Shown here: in pieces, positions 8,349 through 17,128 of the stretch
Layout of the letters: every line of letters begins with the position of its first letter
Position numbering within the stretch: the first letter of the stretch is position 1
Origin: CAVPPA01 sp050730755
GTDB taxonomy: Bacteria; Patescibacteriota; Saccharimonadia; Saccharimonadales; UBA4665
Direction of reading: 5' to 3'
Assembly (NCBI GenBank): GCA_050730755.1
Contig: JBOHNR010000013.1
Location: 1-59,673 of the forward strand
DNA length: 59,673 nt
The notes under the pieces: model-generated
Database searches by the model: none
Told to the model about the DNA's origin: nothing
The model's input: only the letters and a program-made list of their open reading frames with translations
Translations under genes and position numbers: made by a program

Positions 8349-10670
8349 CTAGGCAGAGCTAATTGGCGTATGAAGCTTGAGTTGATCAATAATAAACAGA
8401 CTAATCAGGGGCAATACGATAAAGAGTGAGATCGTGATAAACGGAACCCTAGTGATAATGATACCGGCTAGACCCATAAGTAATAAAATTCCCCAAGCTG
8501 CTACAGAAGCCCGCGCTAATAACTTGCTAGGGCGGATTTGCCAAAAATGCGGCCATCCTCGTACGGCATATAAATTGGCCTGGCCAAGAAAGACCATTAT
8601 TAGGAAAGTCAGGGTTTGTAGCCCATTGAAGGGTATATGATACACATGACTAGCAATCAATAGGCCAATTGCCAACAATGTCAAAGGCACTACGGCCATC
8701 ATGCCGGCAGAAACCATCAGTCGACTAACTCGCCAAGTGGCTGGGTGCTTATCAGGAATCGCATTATCCGTAGCAATTGATATAGTTACAAAGTCGTTAG
8801 CAAAAAGGATTAAGACAACTAAGAGCGGAGTTAGAAAAATACTTTTTGTAATGAAGAAGGCGACGCTTGTAAAGATAGCAACTTCAAAACTTTTTATAAT
8901 TTTATTAAGTGCCCAGGTGCGAATTCGCACATATACCCGGCGACTCATGGTAACCGCCACAACAATATCCTTTAGGCCAGGATTAGTCAGAATAAAACTA
9001 GCCGAGTTTTTAGCTATATCGGTGGCATTGGCAACGGCTATACCTACCTCAGCCTGTCGTAACGCTGGCGCGTCATTAACACCGTCACCGGTCATAGCGA
9101 CCGTATATCCAGCTTTTTGCAGTGTAGTGATAATCAGCAATTTATCTTCAGGGTAAGCTTCGGCAAAAACACTATGTGTGTGTATCCACTCCGGGTGATC
9201 TTTCAGCTCTCGAGCCTTACAGGTAAGTCCTGATAGTTGAAGCGTATCGGCAACGGATTGTGCAGTCGTCAGGTTATCGCCGGTGATCATCTTGATAGCG
9301 ATACCTTGCTCCTTTAATTCATCCAATAAGACTTTAGAGTCGTCGCGAATCGGGTCTGCTAAAGCAATTAAACCAATAACCTGATTTTTATTGTTATTGC
9401 TCGCGCTAACTGCAATAACGCGATAGCCCAACTTACTCAATGAGGCAATATCTGGCGTAAAATTATCACTTATGTGATGAGCCTGTTTTGCAATAACTGC
9501 TGGAAGTCCCTTATAAACCGTCCAATGTGCATCTTTCCAGACGACACTGGCTTCAGTCTTTTTAGTTAACGGATCGAATGGCGTAAAAGAAAGTTGCTTT
9601 GGCAAGTCAAGCTTTTGGCTGGTCGCATAGTTAAATACGGCAGCATCAATCGGATCTTGATCAGCCGTATTTGAGCATGCTGCCGCTAAGGCAGTTACTT
9701 CGGCCTCGCTGTAGCTCTCGTATGCTATAACCTTCGCAACCGATAATTTGTTTTGAGTCAGCGTACCAGTTTTATCAGTACATAGTACGTTCATGATGGC
9801 ACCGTCCTGTACTGAAGCCAGACGGCGTACTAAGACTCCTTTTTTATTATTGATATGAGCCATCTGTAAGGCACCAAAGGTTTGAGCTACCGTAAACATG
9901 GCTGGGAAAGCAACCGGCACTGATGATACCAGAAGTATAATAGCCAATGTCAGGATATCGTGCTGGGGCCAGTGAAAGATTATTATAAGTAAGCTCGAAA
10001 CTACAATAAGGAAGAGGTTAAAAAAGAACTGATACTTAATAATTGTAAAAATTGTTTTTTCAGTGTGGGTGGGAGCGTGCGAGGTTTCCAGCAGCTCTGC
10101 GGTCGTGCCGTACTTAGTTTTAGTGCCAATCAAATCGACAATAGCTGTAGCTTCGCCGCGCATTAAGGTACTGCCAGAAAATAAAGGTTGGCCAACTCCG
10201 AGTTCAACGGGCAATGACTCACCTGTGATGCTAGACTGGTCAGCATTGACGCTGCCATCAGCAATATTCATGTCGGCGGTTACAATATCGCCGACTCGCA
10301 AGCGAACTACGTCGCCGGGAAGTAACTCGCGGGCTGGTATTTCTTGCCACTTCCCGTCTCTCAAGACACGAGCCATAATTTGTAGCGTTTTACGTAGTTG
10401 CGCCAAAGCCTTGTCTGTCCGCGAGCGCTGAGTAATACTAATGATGCTATTTACAAGCAGCAGTGCCAATATGACAATACCTTCAAAAATGTTACCGGAG
10501 AAAAAAGTTAGGACTGCCGTTAACTCTAAGAGCCATGGCAATGGTCCCCAGAATTCTTTTGCCCATACCAAAAACAGATTGTCATGTTTTTCGACGATTT
10601 CGTTATAACCATAGCGAGCTCGTAAACTCGCTAGCATACCACTAGACAGTCCAGTTTTTGTTTTGTCCAT
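8349..10670 (-). CDS. P3A-type proton-translocating P-type ATPase
   Basis: A P-type ATPase of 773 aa. In order: an N-terminal cation-ATPase domain (TGLSSGM, YGYNEI, EFWGPLPWLLE), actuator loop TGES, phosphorylation motif CDKTGTLTQNK at about residue 297, hinge TGDGVNDAPAL, and membrane helix 6 with LFANDFVTISIATDNA. That last motif marks the plasma-membrane H+-ATPase (P3A) branch as opposed to Ca2+ or heavy-metal pumps. The start is set at the ATG 10668-10670 because TATACT ends 8 nt upstream and the next ATG upstream would precede transcription. It should export protons and energise the membrane. Transcribed alone, divergent from the ABC transporter. Confidence 0.92.
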   Translation of the reverse strand: MDKTKTGLSSGMLASLRARYGYNEIVEKHDNLFLVWAKEFWGPLPWLLELTAVLTFFSGNIFEGIVILALLLVNSIISITQRSRTDKALAQLRKTLQIMARVLRDGKWQEIPARELLPGDVVRLRVGDIVTADMNIADGSVNADQSSITGESLPVELGVGQPLFSGSTLMRGEATAIVDLIGTKTKYGTTAELLETSHAPTHTEKTIFTIIKYQFFFNLFLIVVSSLLIIIFHWPQHDILTLAIILLVSSVPVAFPAMFTVAQTFGALQMAHINNKKGVLVRRLASVQDGAIMNVLCTDKTGTLTQNKLSVAKVIAYESYSEAEVTALAAACSNTADQDPIDAAVFNYATSQKLDLPKQLSFTPFDPLTKKTEASVVWKDAHWTVYKGLPAVIAKQAHHISDNFTPDIASLSKLGYRVIAVSASNNNKNQVIGLIALADPIRDDSKVLLDELKEQGIAIKMITGDNLTTAQSVADTLQLSGLTCKARELKDHPEWIHTHSVFAEAYPEDKLLIITTLQKAGYTVAMTGDGVNDAPALRQAEVGIAVANATDIAKNSASFILTNPGLKDIVVAVTMSRRVYVRIRTWALNKIIKSFEVAIFTSVAFFITKSIFLTPLLVVLILFANDFVTISIATDNAIPDKHPATWRVSRLMVSAGMMAVVPLTLLAIGLLIASHVYHIPFNGLQTLTFLIMVFLGQANLYAVRGWPHFWQIRPSKLLARASVAAWGILLLMGLAGIIITRVPFITISLFIVLPLISLFIIDQLKLHTPISSA

Positions 10671-10678
10671 ACCAAGTA

Positions 10679-10684
10679 AGTATA
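10679..10684 (-). promoter_or_regulatory. -10 box of the P-type ATPase gene
   Basis: TATACT on the minus strand ends 8 nt before the ATG at 10670, so the transcript would start within one or two bases of the start codon. It supports the shorter ATPase start over the longer open frame from 10748. Confidence 0.5.
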
Positions 10685-10887
10685 ACATTATGCTCATACT
10701 TTGAATTAGAGACTGAATCTGGAATTTCACTGCTGGCCCGTCAGCCAAGACAAGTTATGGCTTGCACCAAAGATAGCTATTAAGCTTAAGATAAAGTGAC
10801 CTCAGTCGCTTATAAATCTTTAGCTAAATCGCGAAAAAAGCCAGTCCAGATAATATGATTATCGGCCTAATTATCTAAAAATCATGA

Positions 10888-10893
10888 AATAAT
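10888..10893 (+). promoter_or_regulatory. -10-like box of the ABC transporter gene
   Basis: AATAAT ends 6 nt before the ATG at 10900, another start codon placed right at the expected transcription start. Confidence 0.35.
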
Positions 10894-10899
10894 GATTAT

Positions 10900-12810
10900 A
10901 TGAACCCTAACAGTGGAATGCACGGCGGTCGAGGCCAGCTGCGATCTTTTATACGCGACAAATCTGTCACAAAACATAAAATCGCGCCTGGCGTTATCAA
11001 GCGCATTTTTAAGTTTGCTTTGCCCTATAAAAAATTATTAATTTTTTTCCTGATTGTCATTATTTTAGACGCAGCCATAGGTGCCGTTAACCCGTTAATC
11101 CTAAGAATTATAATTAATCAAGGTATCATTGGCCATCACCCTAATCTAATCATAGATTTGGCTCTGCTGATCGGCGGTTTAGCAATCATTGATGCTGGGT
11201 TTGAGTTCATTAGTCGATTTCTTTCTGCCAAAGTTGGCGAAGGTTTGATATTTGACATGCGGACTTTGGTCTTCAACCATATACAGAAAATGCCGCTGGC
11301 GTTTTTTACCCGTACCCAGACCGGCGCGCTCGTCAGCCGCCTAAATAACGACGTTTTAGGAGCTCAGGAAGCCTTTACTGATGTACTGTCTAACGTTGTC
11401 GGAAACATTATTAGCGTCACGTTAGTCCTGGTTGCCATGGCCATATTATCATGGCAATTAACCCTTGTTGTCATAGTCATTTTGCCAATTTTCTTGTTTC
11501 CAGCCCGTTGGCTCGGACGGCGCCTTCATGACATTACGCTCGAAAGCTATAACTTAAATGCCACTATGAACAATACAATGATTGAGCGTTTTAACGTTTC
11601 CGGAGCTCTGCTCTCAAAAATTTTTGGTAATCCCAAACACGAGGAAACAAACTTTAAAAACCGGGCGGCTAGAGTTCGCGATATTGGTGTAACCCAAGCC
11701 ATGTATGCCCGTTTCCTGTTTATTGCCTTACTATTGACTGCATCGCTAGCGACAGCTGTTGTTTATGGCTTGGGAGGGCTTTGGGCAGAAGAGAATATCC
11801 TGAATGTCGGTACCGTCGTGGCTTTAACAGCTTATCTTGCTCGGCTGTATGGTCCCCTGACTCAACTTTCCAACATCAACGTTGATATTATGACCGCTTT
11901 AGTCTCTTTTGAGCGAGTATTCGAAGTCCTAGACCTTAAGCCTTTGGTCAGGGAAAAACCCAATGCCGTTGACCTCCAAGGCGAACTAGCCAGTATTTCA
12001 TTCGAGCATGTTGGTTTCCGCTATCCGACGGCTAAAGAAGTCTCGCTAGCCTCGCTCGAATCCGTCGCCAGTCTGAGCAGTCCTCACACTAAACAAGTTC
12101 TGGAAGATATCACTTTCGATATCAAGCCAGGCCAACTGGTGGCGCTAGTTGGCCCTTCGGGCGCAGGAAAAACGACAATTTCCCAGTTGGTTGCGAGGTT
12201 GTATGACGTGACCAGAGGAGCGGTCCTAATTAACGGAGTTGACGTTCGTGAGGTTACTTTGGACTCATTGCGCTCGTTAATTGGAATGGTAACACAGGAC
12301 GCCCACCTCTTTCATGAGACGATCCGCGAGAATCTACTTTTAGCCAATCCAAAAGCCAGCGACCATGATCTAAAAATAGCTCTAGAACAGGCTCAACTTT
12401 CGGATTTGATGGCAAATTTACCCGAAGGGCTAAATACAATGGTTGGCGAAAGGGGTTATCGACTATCCGGCGGCGAAAAACAACGTTTAGCTATCGCCCG
12501 AGTACTCCTTAAGCAACCGGTAATTGTCGTTTTAGACGAGGCAACGGCGCATCTCGATTCGGAATCAGAAAAAGCCATCCAGCGCGCTCTTCAAATCACT
12601 TTAACTGGACGTACTTCACTTGTTATTGCCCACCGCTTGTCGACGGTTCAAAATGCCGACCATATACTAGTCATCGATCATGGTCGGATCGTTGAAAGAG
12701 GTACGCATAATGATTTAATAAAACGCAGCGGCCTTTACTCTACTCTTTATAAGACACAATTCTTAGTCAAATCAACTGAAAAAAAATCAATTCAAAAAGA
12801 CCAACCTTAA
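10900..12810 (+). CDS. ABC exporter, fused membrane and ATP-binding domains
   Basis: A 636-aa half-transporter of the ABCB/MsbA type. Six membrane segments lie within about residues 40-345. The ATPase domain carries Walker A GPSGAGKT (about 418), signature LSGGEKQR (about 522), Walker B VVLDEAT (about 544) and the H-loop AHRLST. It is expected to work as a homodimer exporting lipid, peptide or drug; the substrate is not readable. A Ser-rich insert (about residues 385-400) precedes the ATPase domain. It has a basic N terminus and a single-gene unit. Confidence 0.93.
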   Translation: MNPNSGMHGGRGQLRSFIRDKSVTKHKIAPGVIKRIFKFALPYKKLLIFFLIVIILDAAIGAVNPLILRIIINQGIIGHHPNLIIDLALLIGGLAIIDAGFEFISRFLSAKVGEGLIFDMRTLVFNHIQKMPLAFFTRTQTGALVSRLNNDVLGAQEAFTDVLSNVVGNIISVTLVLVAMAILSWQLTLVVIVILPIFLFPARWLGRRLHDITLESYNLNATMNNTMIERFNVSGALLSKIFGNPKHEETNFKNRAARVRDIGVTQAMYARFLFIALLLTASLATAVVYGLGGLWAEENILNVGTVVALTAYLARLYGPLTQLSNINVDIMTALVSFERVFEVLDLKPLVREKPNAVDLQGELASISFEHVGFRYPTAKEVSLASLESVASLSSPHTKQVLEDITFDIKPGQLVALVGPSGAGKTTISQLVARLYDVTRGAVLINGVDVREVTLDSLRSLIGMVTQDAHLFHETIRENLLLANPKASDHDLKIALEQAQLSDLMANLPEGLNTMVGERGYRLSGGEKQRLAIARVLLKQPVIVVLDEATAHLDSESEKAIQRALQITLTGRTSLVIAHRLSTVQNADHILVIDHGRIVERGTHNDLIKRSGLYSTLYKTQFLVKSTEKKSIQKDQP

Positions 12811-12947
12811 AATAAATCTATATCGACTGCCTAGAAAAGCTAACTCTATCCCAAGATTAAAAGTCATTTTTAGTTATTTATAATCGCTTATAAAAGACCT
12901 TTCTCATATAACCCACTTAGTAGCAAATGAAAATAAACGAAGTCCTC
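12811..12947. other. Non-coding spacer
   Basis: AT-rich spacer between the ABC transporter and the AlkA-like remnant. I see no gene, tRNA or strong hairpin. Confidence 0.4.
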
Positions 12948-13244
12948 TTATAGATCCCAGCCCGCGCTTAACTTCCTAATTATTTCAGGATCGGGACGGA
13001 CGCCGATGAATTGCTTTGTCAGCTGCTTAGTTAACGGAATGTCTACCGATAGCAAGTAAAAAGATCTTACTTCGACTGTCAATCCAAGCAACTTTTGGAT
13101 TACTATCCGAATATCTGCCTTCTCCTCCGCGGCGAGTAGCTCATAACTTTGTAACCTAAATTAGATGCGACGCCTTAGCGCCCAGACTGTTAGATCGATC
13201 CTAAAGGGCGGATTGACTGGATTAGTAAATACGTTTTCGTGCAT
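12948..13244 (-). pseudogene. Decayed AlkA-like DNA-3-methyladenine glycosylase II gene
   Basis: On the minus strand, an ATG at 13242-13244 opens 27 codons containing PVNPPFRIDLTVWALRRR, the N-terminal signature of AlkA-type glycosylases, and then meets TAA. The same frame continues with about 71 sense codons, including LLGLTVEVRSFYLLS and LTKQFIGVRPDP, which resemble the segment before the catalytic domain. It stops at TAA (12948-12950). About 40 residues are missing between the pieces, and the whole helix-hairpin-helix catalytic half is absent. It directly follows the DUF488 gene on the same strand. Identity is by remembered family pattern. Confidence 0.55.
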
Positions 13245-13250
13245 AATTAA

Positions 13251-13595
13251 CTATTTTTCAAGATAGATTTTTAGCACGACCGCATCATTGTGCTGCTCAT
13301 CCTTAGCACCATAAACAAGCGTCACTTGATTCCGCTTTATTTCTTCGCGCAACTTGGTGACGACAGGCAAATTAACTTCCAGCTCTTTTTGGTAACGTTG
13401 CTGAAATTCGATCCATTTTGCGGGGTCATGGCCGAACCATTTGCGTAATTGCGTACTTGGTGAAATACCTTTTAACCATAGATCAATTTTTGCCTTTTCT
13501 TTTGTCAGGCCGCGGGGCCATAGCCTATCGATAAGGATTCTCTTACCATCGGTGTCTGAGGGTACTTCATAGACCCTTTTAATCCGTACATCCAC
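13251..13595 (-). CDS. DUF488 family protein
   Basis: A 114-aa protein with the family hallmarks KRVYEVPSDTDGKRILIDRLWPRG at the start, a WFGHDP motif and LVYGAKDEQHNDA near the end. DUF488 proteins are widespread, and some are found near stress and heme genes; no reaction is established. It begins 1 nt after the stop of the flavoprotein reductase gene, so it belongs to the arsR operon. It is complete. Confidence 0.85.
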   Translation of the reverse strand: MDVRIKRVYEVPSDTDGKRILIDRLWPRGLTKEKAKIDLWLKGISPSTQLRKWFGHDPAKWIEFQQRYQKELEVNLPVVTKLREEIKRNQVTLVYGAKDEQHNDAVVLKIYLEK

Positions 13596-13596
13596 T

Positions 13597-14310
13597 CTAA
13601 TAACCTGCGAACTCTTCCGTCTTTATATTGTCTTCGTTCACGCCAATATCGACAAGTAACTGGCGCATCGACTTGACCATTCCTTCTGGTCCTGACAGAT
13701 AGAAAATTGGAATATTTAGATCAGGTATGTGACGTTTCAGCATGGTATCGTCTATGCGACCATGTTCATCGCTCCGATTATTAAAATCTCCCTTGGTTAC
13801 TACCGGCACGTATGTAAAGTTCGGATTCTCCTTGGCAAAGCTTTCGAAATCGGCGGCGAACGGTGCGTCATCAAGCGTCCGATTGGCGTAAAGAAGAATA
13901 ATTTTGTGCGCTGTCTTGTTATGCGTTGCCTGCGCAATCATGGAGCGAACCGGCGTTACACCGATACCACCTATTAGGAAAACAGCTGGCGTCGTCTCCG
14001 TTTTGTGCAGCGTGAAATCGCCATAAGGAGCATCGATTTTCACCTCGTTACCAACTTGCAAATCTCTCAGTACACGCTTGAATGCCGTGTCGCGCATACG
14101 TGTGGCGGCCACCAGATTTTCTTCGAAGGGGGCATGTACTAGAGAAAAGGTACGAGTGTTGCCCTCCTCGTCGGTCTCTGACGGATCTATAAGCGTATAG
14201 TCGGCAAACTGACCCGCCCTAAAAGTGAAGCCTTCCGGTTTCTCAAAGTAGAAAGCCATTGTATCTTTGGCTACAGATTCTTTCTTCAGTAATTTAACGT
14301 TTGTAATCAT
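13597..14310 (-). CDS. Ferredoxin-NADP reductase-like flavoprotein
   Basis: A 237-aa FNR-superfamily protein with only the FAD and NAD(P) domains. The FAD-binding RTFSLVHAP is near residue 54, the pyrophosphate loop VFLIGGIGVTPVRSM near 110, and the C-terminal YLSGPEGMV contacts nucleotide. No 2Fe-2S or globin domain is fused, so it should pass electrons between NAD(P)H and a separate carrier. It lies second in an arsR operon, suggesting redox or metal-stress control. The electron partner is not known; the cytochrome b/molybdopterin protein at 14.8-16.3 kb is a candidate only by neighbourhood. Confidence 0.85.
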   Translation of the reverse strand: MITNVKLLKKESVAKDTMAFYFEKPEGFTFRAGQFADYTLIDPSETDEEGNTRTFSLVHAPFEENLVAATRMRDTAFKRVLRDLQVGNEVKIDAPYGDFTLHKTETTPAVFLIGGIGVTPVRSMIAQATHNKTAHKIILLYANRTLDDAPFAADFESFAKENPNFTYVPVVTKGDFNNRSDEHGRIDDTMLKRHIPDLNIPIFYLSGPEGMVKSMRQLLVDIGVNEDNIKTEEFAGY

Positions 14311-14329
14311 AGAACCCTCCTTGTTATAT

Positions 14330-14632
14330 TTACCAATGTTCGCAGCCTTTTACGCAATGCTTCTTAATATGTTTTTCTATCTGCTCGAATATAGGTTTAA
14401 CGGTGTCCTCATTGATCGTATAAATGCGCTCTTTCCTTTCTTGCTTAACAGTTACGAAATGACACTCGAGTAATCGCTTAAGGTTATGAGATACCGCGGA
14501 CTGTTCAATCTTTAATTCTTCGGCAATCACTGACACGCTCTTAGGGCCTTCTTTAGCTAACAACTGGAGCATTCGAACCCGTTGCTTGTTACCAAGCGTC
14601 AAGAAAAAATGATCAAATGATGTATACTTCAT
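14330..14632 (-). CDS. ArsR-family winged-helix repressor
   Basis: A 100-aa regulator: helix-turn-helix SVIAEELKIEQSAVSHNLKRL at about residues 34-54, then a beta wing (VKQERKERIYTI). The C-terminal tail has HIKKHCVKGCEHW, with two Cys and three His that could form a metal or redox site. It heads the operon with the flavoprotein reductase and DUF488. A 10-bp palindrome covers its start codon and may be its own operator. Confidence 0.88.
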   Translation of the reverse strand: MKYTSFDHFFLTLGNKQRVRMLQLLAKEGPKSVSVIAEELKIEQSAVSHNLKRLLECHFVTVKQERKERIYTINEDTVKPIFEQIEKHIKKHCVKGCEHW

Positions 14633-14637
14633 ATGAA
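14628..14637. promoter_or_regulatory. Candidate ArsR operator at the arsR start codon
   Basis: TTCATATGAA is a perfect 10-bp palindrome spanning the start codon at 14630-14632, flanked by AT-rich sequence (TATAC on one side, TATTGTAT on the other). ArsR repressors often bind such short AT-rich inverted repeats over their own start. Inference from position and symmetry. Confidence 0.35.
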
Positions 14638-14797
14638 TATTGTATCATACGTCTAATAAACATCAAATATATAAACTGAACTTGCTGCCCTTGCCTAGCC
14701 GTTCCAAATTATCAGACTAAAGATACCAGCGGTGGAATTCCGGATTTACGTTGAATCTAACTAGGCTGAATCATTTATTTTATACTATTTAGCCACC

Positions 14798-16270
14798 TTA
14801 AATAGATGCCACTCGGTCATAATATTGCGTGTCCTCGCGGAAACCACCCATGCCTTCACCTATCGTTCGGTAGTCTTCGATAAATTCAATTCGCTTCAAG
14901 TATTTAGTCATTTTGTAACCGAGTTTTCGCTCGCAGCGCAGGCGCAAAGGCGCACCGTGTTCAATTGGTAGGGTTTTGCCCATAAACTCATAGGCCAGGA
15001 TAGTCATTGGGTCTTTGGCGTCGCGCATCTCAATCGTTTCATAATATTCACGGCCTTTGTTATCGACGTCGTAACCGTAAAAAGCGACATACTTTACCTT
15101 TTTAGAAGGCTTGGCAAACGAGATTATGAAGCGCATCGGAACGCCACCCCACTTTCCAACAGCCGACCAGCCTTGAATACAGTTGTGCTTAGTTATCTGC
15201 TCTTGCTTGTGCAGGTCCTTGATGTCTTGAAGGCTCAGTTCCAGTTTGTTCTCGACCAGCCCTCCCACTTTTAGTTTCCAGTTCTTGAAGTTTTCGTCTT
15301 TAAGCTCTAACCATCCGGCTGTTTCTGGTGGATAACCATTGACTCTAAAATTATTCGTATAATCTGCCTCGGTATATTTCTGCCGAGCTCCCATCCAGCC
15401 GAAAACGGTGCGAATGAACGGATGTAAAAAAAACGTTGATAGGCGCTGCCAGCTGCGTTGATGTCTCAATGTAAACCAAGTAATAAGTATGTTGAATAAA
15501 ATAACTAAGACGATGAAACCGAGAGCAATCAAGCTGGCATCAAGAATGCTGCCATGTTCGCTACCAAACACGATATTGCGTATATTATTACCGAAGTAAA
15601 CGAGACAGACGAGCGCCACATGGATAATTACGAAAAGTATAAATGCTACCAAGCCTAGGAAATGAAAACTACGAGCCTTCTGGCGGCCACCAAATAATTT
15701 TGTATACCATGGGAAATGCGCGATCATGGCCGGTGACATGGCCAATCCGGTGGCCAGCATATGAAGCGGTAGGATAAATACTACAGCGAAATAAGCAAGT
15801 TGTTGCAGGGGATCGAACGGTTGAAAAGCGCTTGCCGGCGGAATATGGAATGACAAATAAGTCAGTAGAGAATGCCAAGCACCGGGAATAATGCTCCAGC
15901 TGGTCGGGACCAATTGCCTCCACTGGTCGCTAATAAACATCGACGACACATAATATATGCCAGTGCCGAACCAGAAAATACCGGTCAAGAAGTGCCAGTT
16001 GCGTGCCGCACCTAAATTATGGAAGCCGCCCGGCAAGGCGATAATTCTATTGCGCGGGGCGTCTGCTTCGTCCATGGACGTCCACAATTTATCCGTGGGC
16101 ATCTTTTTTTTCGAAAATTTTATCCATTCCGTGCCGTCCTTGGAATCATCCTTCCAGTACAATTTCGGGTGATCCATTAAAATCTGAATACCCGAGCGAG
16201 CTAACAGCACCAAGAATATTAGATTGAGTAAATGCGTAATCCGCAGCCATAAGGGAAAGTCAAAATGCAT
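14798..16270 (-). CDS. Cytochrome b561-like / molybdopterin oxidoreductase fusion
   Basis: A 490-aa two-part protein. The N-terminal 280 residues have about five membrane helices, with candidate heme histidines at His13, in NWHFLTG, in LPLHMLATG and in VIIHVALV, as in thiosulfate-reductase or formate-dehydrogenase type cytochrome b. The C-terminal part is a sulfite-oxidase/YedY fold with the molybdenum ligand Cys in KHNCIQGWS and YPPETAGWLEL before it. It probably moves electrons between the membrane and a Mo-cofactor site; the substrate is unknown. No twin-arginine leader is visible. No Moco or heme synthesis gene lies in the window. It is transcribed alone. Confidence 0.85.
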   Translation of the reverse strand: MHFDFPLWLRITHLLNLIFLVLLARSGIQILMDHPKLYWKDDSKDGTEWIKFSKKKMPTDKLWTSMDEADAPRNRIIALPGGFHNLGAARNWHFLTGIFWFGTGIYYVSSMFISDQWRQLVPTSWSIIPGAWHSLLTYLSFHIPPASAFQPFDPLQQLAYFAVVFILPLHMLATGLAMSPAMIAHFPWYTKLFGGRQKARSFHFLGLVAFILFVIIHVALVCLVYFGNNIRNIVFGSEHGSILDASLIALGFIVLVILFNILITWFTLRHQRSWQRLSTFFLHPFIRTVFGWMGARQKYTEADYTNNFRVNGYPPETAGWLELKDENFKNWKLKVGGLVENKLELSLQDIKDLHKQEQITKHNCIQGWSAVGKWGGVPMRFIISFAKPSKKVKYVAFYGYDVDNKGREYYETIEMRDAKDPMTILAYEFMGKTLPIEHGAPLRLRCERKLGYKMTKYLKRIEFIEDYRTIGEGMGGFREDTQYYDRVASI

Positions 16271-16489
16271 AATATATATCTATTATATCCGCCATAATAT
16301 TTTGTTGCCAATCTTACCTAGAACTGCGAATACCTTTATTAACAATACACAATACCATTTACATATGAAAGACTTTTCATCTATTCTTCTCTAACTTCTG
16401 GCTGGGGTTTTCGGCGCTAAATACCTAATCTTGATATCTAAATTTAGGGCTACCTGTTAGACTAAAACGAGTAAAACAAGCTTATATTT

Positions 16490-17128
16490 ATGAAACATAT
16501 CATAAAAAGCCAATCGGGCCTGTGGCCTTACATTACAATATTTGGAATTATTATCTATCTATTGATTGACATCTTACTGGCTCATCTTAGACCAGACTAC
16601 AGCCTGCTTCATAATGCTGAGAGTGATTACGGTCGAGGGCCTTACGGATGGGTGATGGATCTAAATTTCTTACTAAGATGCGGCTTATCGCTGGCTCTAG
16701 TTAAGTGCCTCTGGGATACTTTCCCTAAAAACAATCCACTTAAAAAAGCTTCATATTGGCTAATTATTTGGGCTGTATCGTCAGGCCTGCTTGCCTTTTT
16801 TGCCGACAATCCGTATGGTTATCCTCATATCTGGAGCGGATCAATTCATCTATTACTAGCCTTCATCGCTTTTGTTGGCGCCATTGTAGCCATGATTCAA
16901 ATATCAAGGCTTCTAAGATTAGAATCTGGCTGGCACGATATTAGTTCGGTACTTCTAGCTATCGGCTTCCTAAGTATTCTCGCGGTTTTGTTTCTGGCTA
17001 AAGCTAGCTTCGGCCCCCACAGGCTTGGAGGCTTATACGAAAGAATCTTCCTTGGTCTCGTTTTACTGTGGGAAATAGTGGTGGCCGCAAGAATCGCTCA
17101 ATTATTTCATTTCAAAACGCAGACGTAG
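16490..17128 (+). CDS. DUF998 family membrane protein
   Basis: A 212-aa protein with about six hydrophobic helices. The LLHNAESDYGRGPYGWVMDLNF region is typical of DUF998 proteins, whose function is not established. The 3' end overlaps the convergent GH25-like gene by 22 nt. It stands as a single gene with no clear ribosome binding site. Confidence 0.75.
   Translation: MKHIIKSQSGLWPYITIFGIIIYLLIDILLAHLRPDYSLLHNAESDYGRGPYGWVMDLNFLLRCGLSLALVKCLWDTFPKNNPLKKASYWLIIWAVSSGLLAFFADNPYGYPHIWSGSIHLLLAFIAFVGAIVAMIQISRLLRLESGWHDISSVLLAIGFLSILAVLFLAKASFGPHRLGGLYERIFLGLVLLWEIVVAARIAQLFHFKTQT

Noticed and set aside
8701..9156. Plus-strand 151-aa open frame
   Set aside because: Antisense shadow of the P-type ATPase, whose conserved motifs lie on the minus strand.
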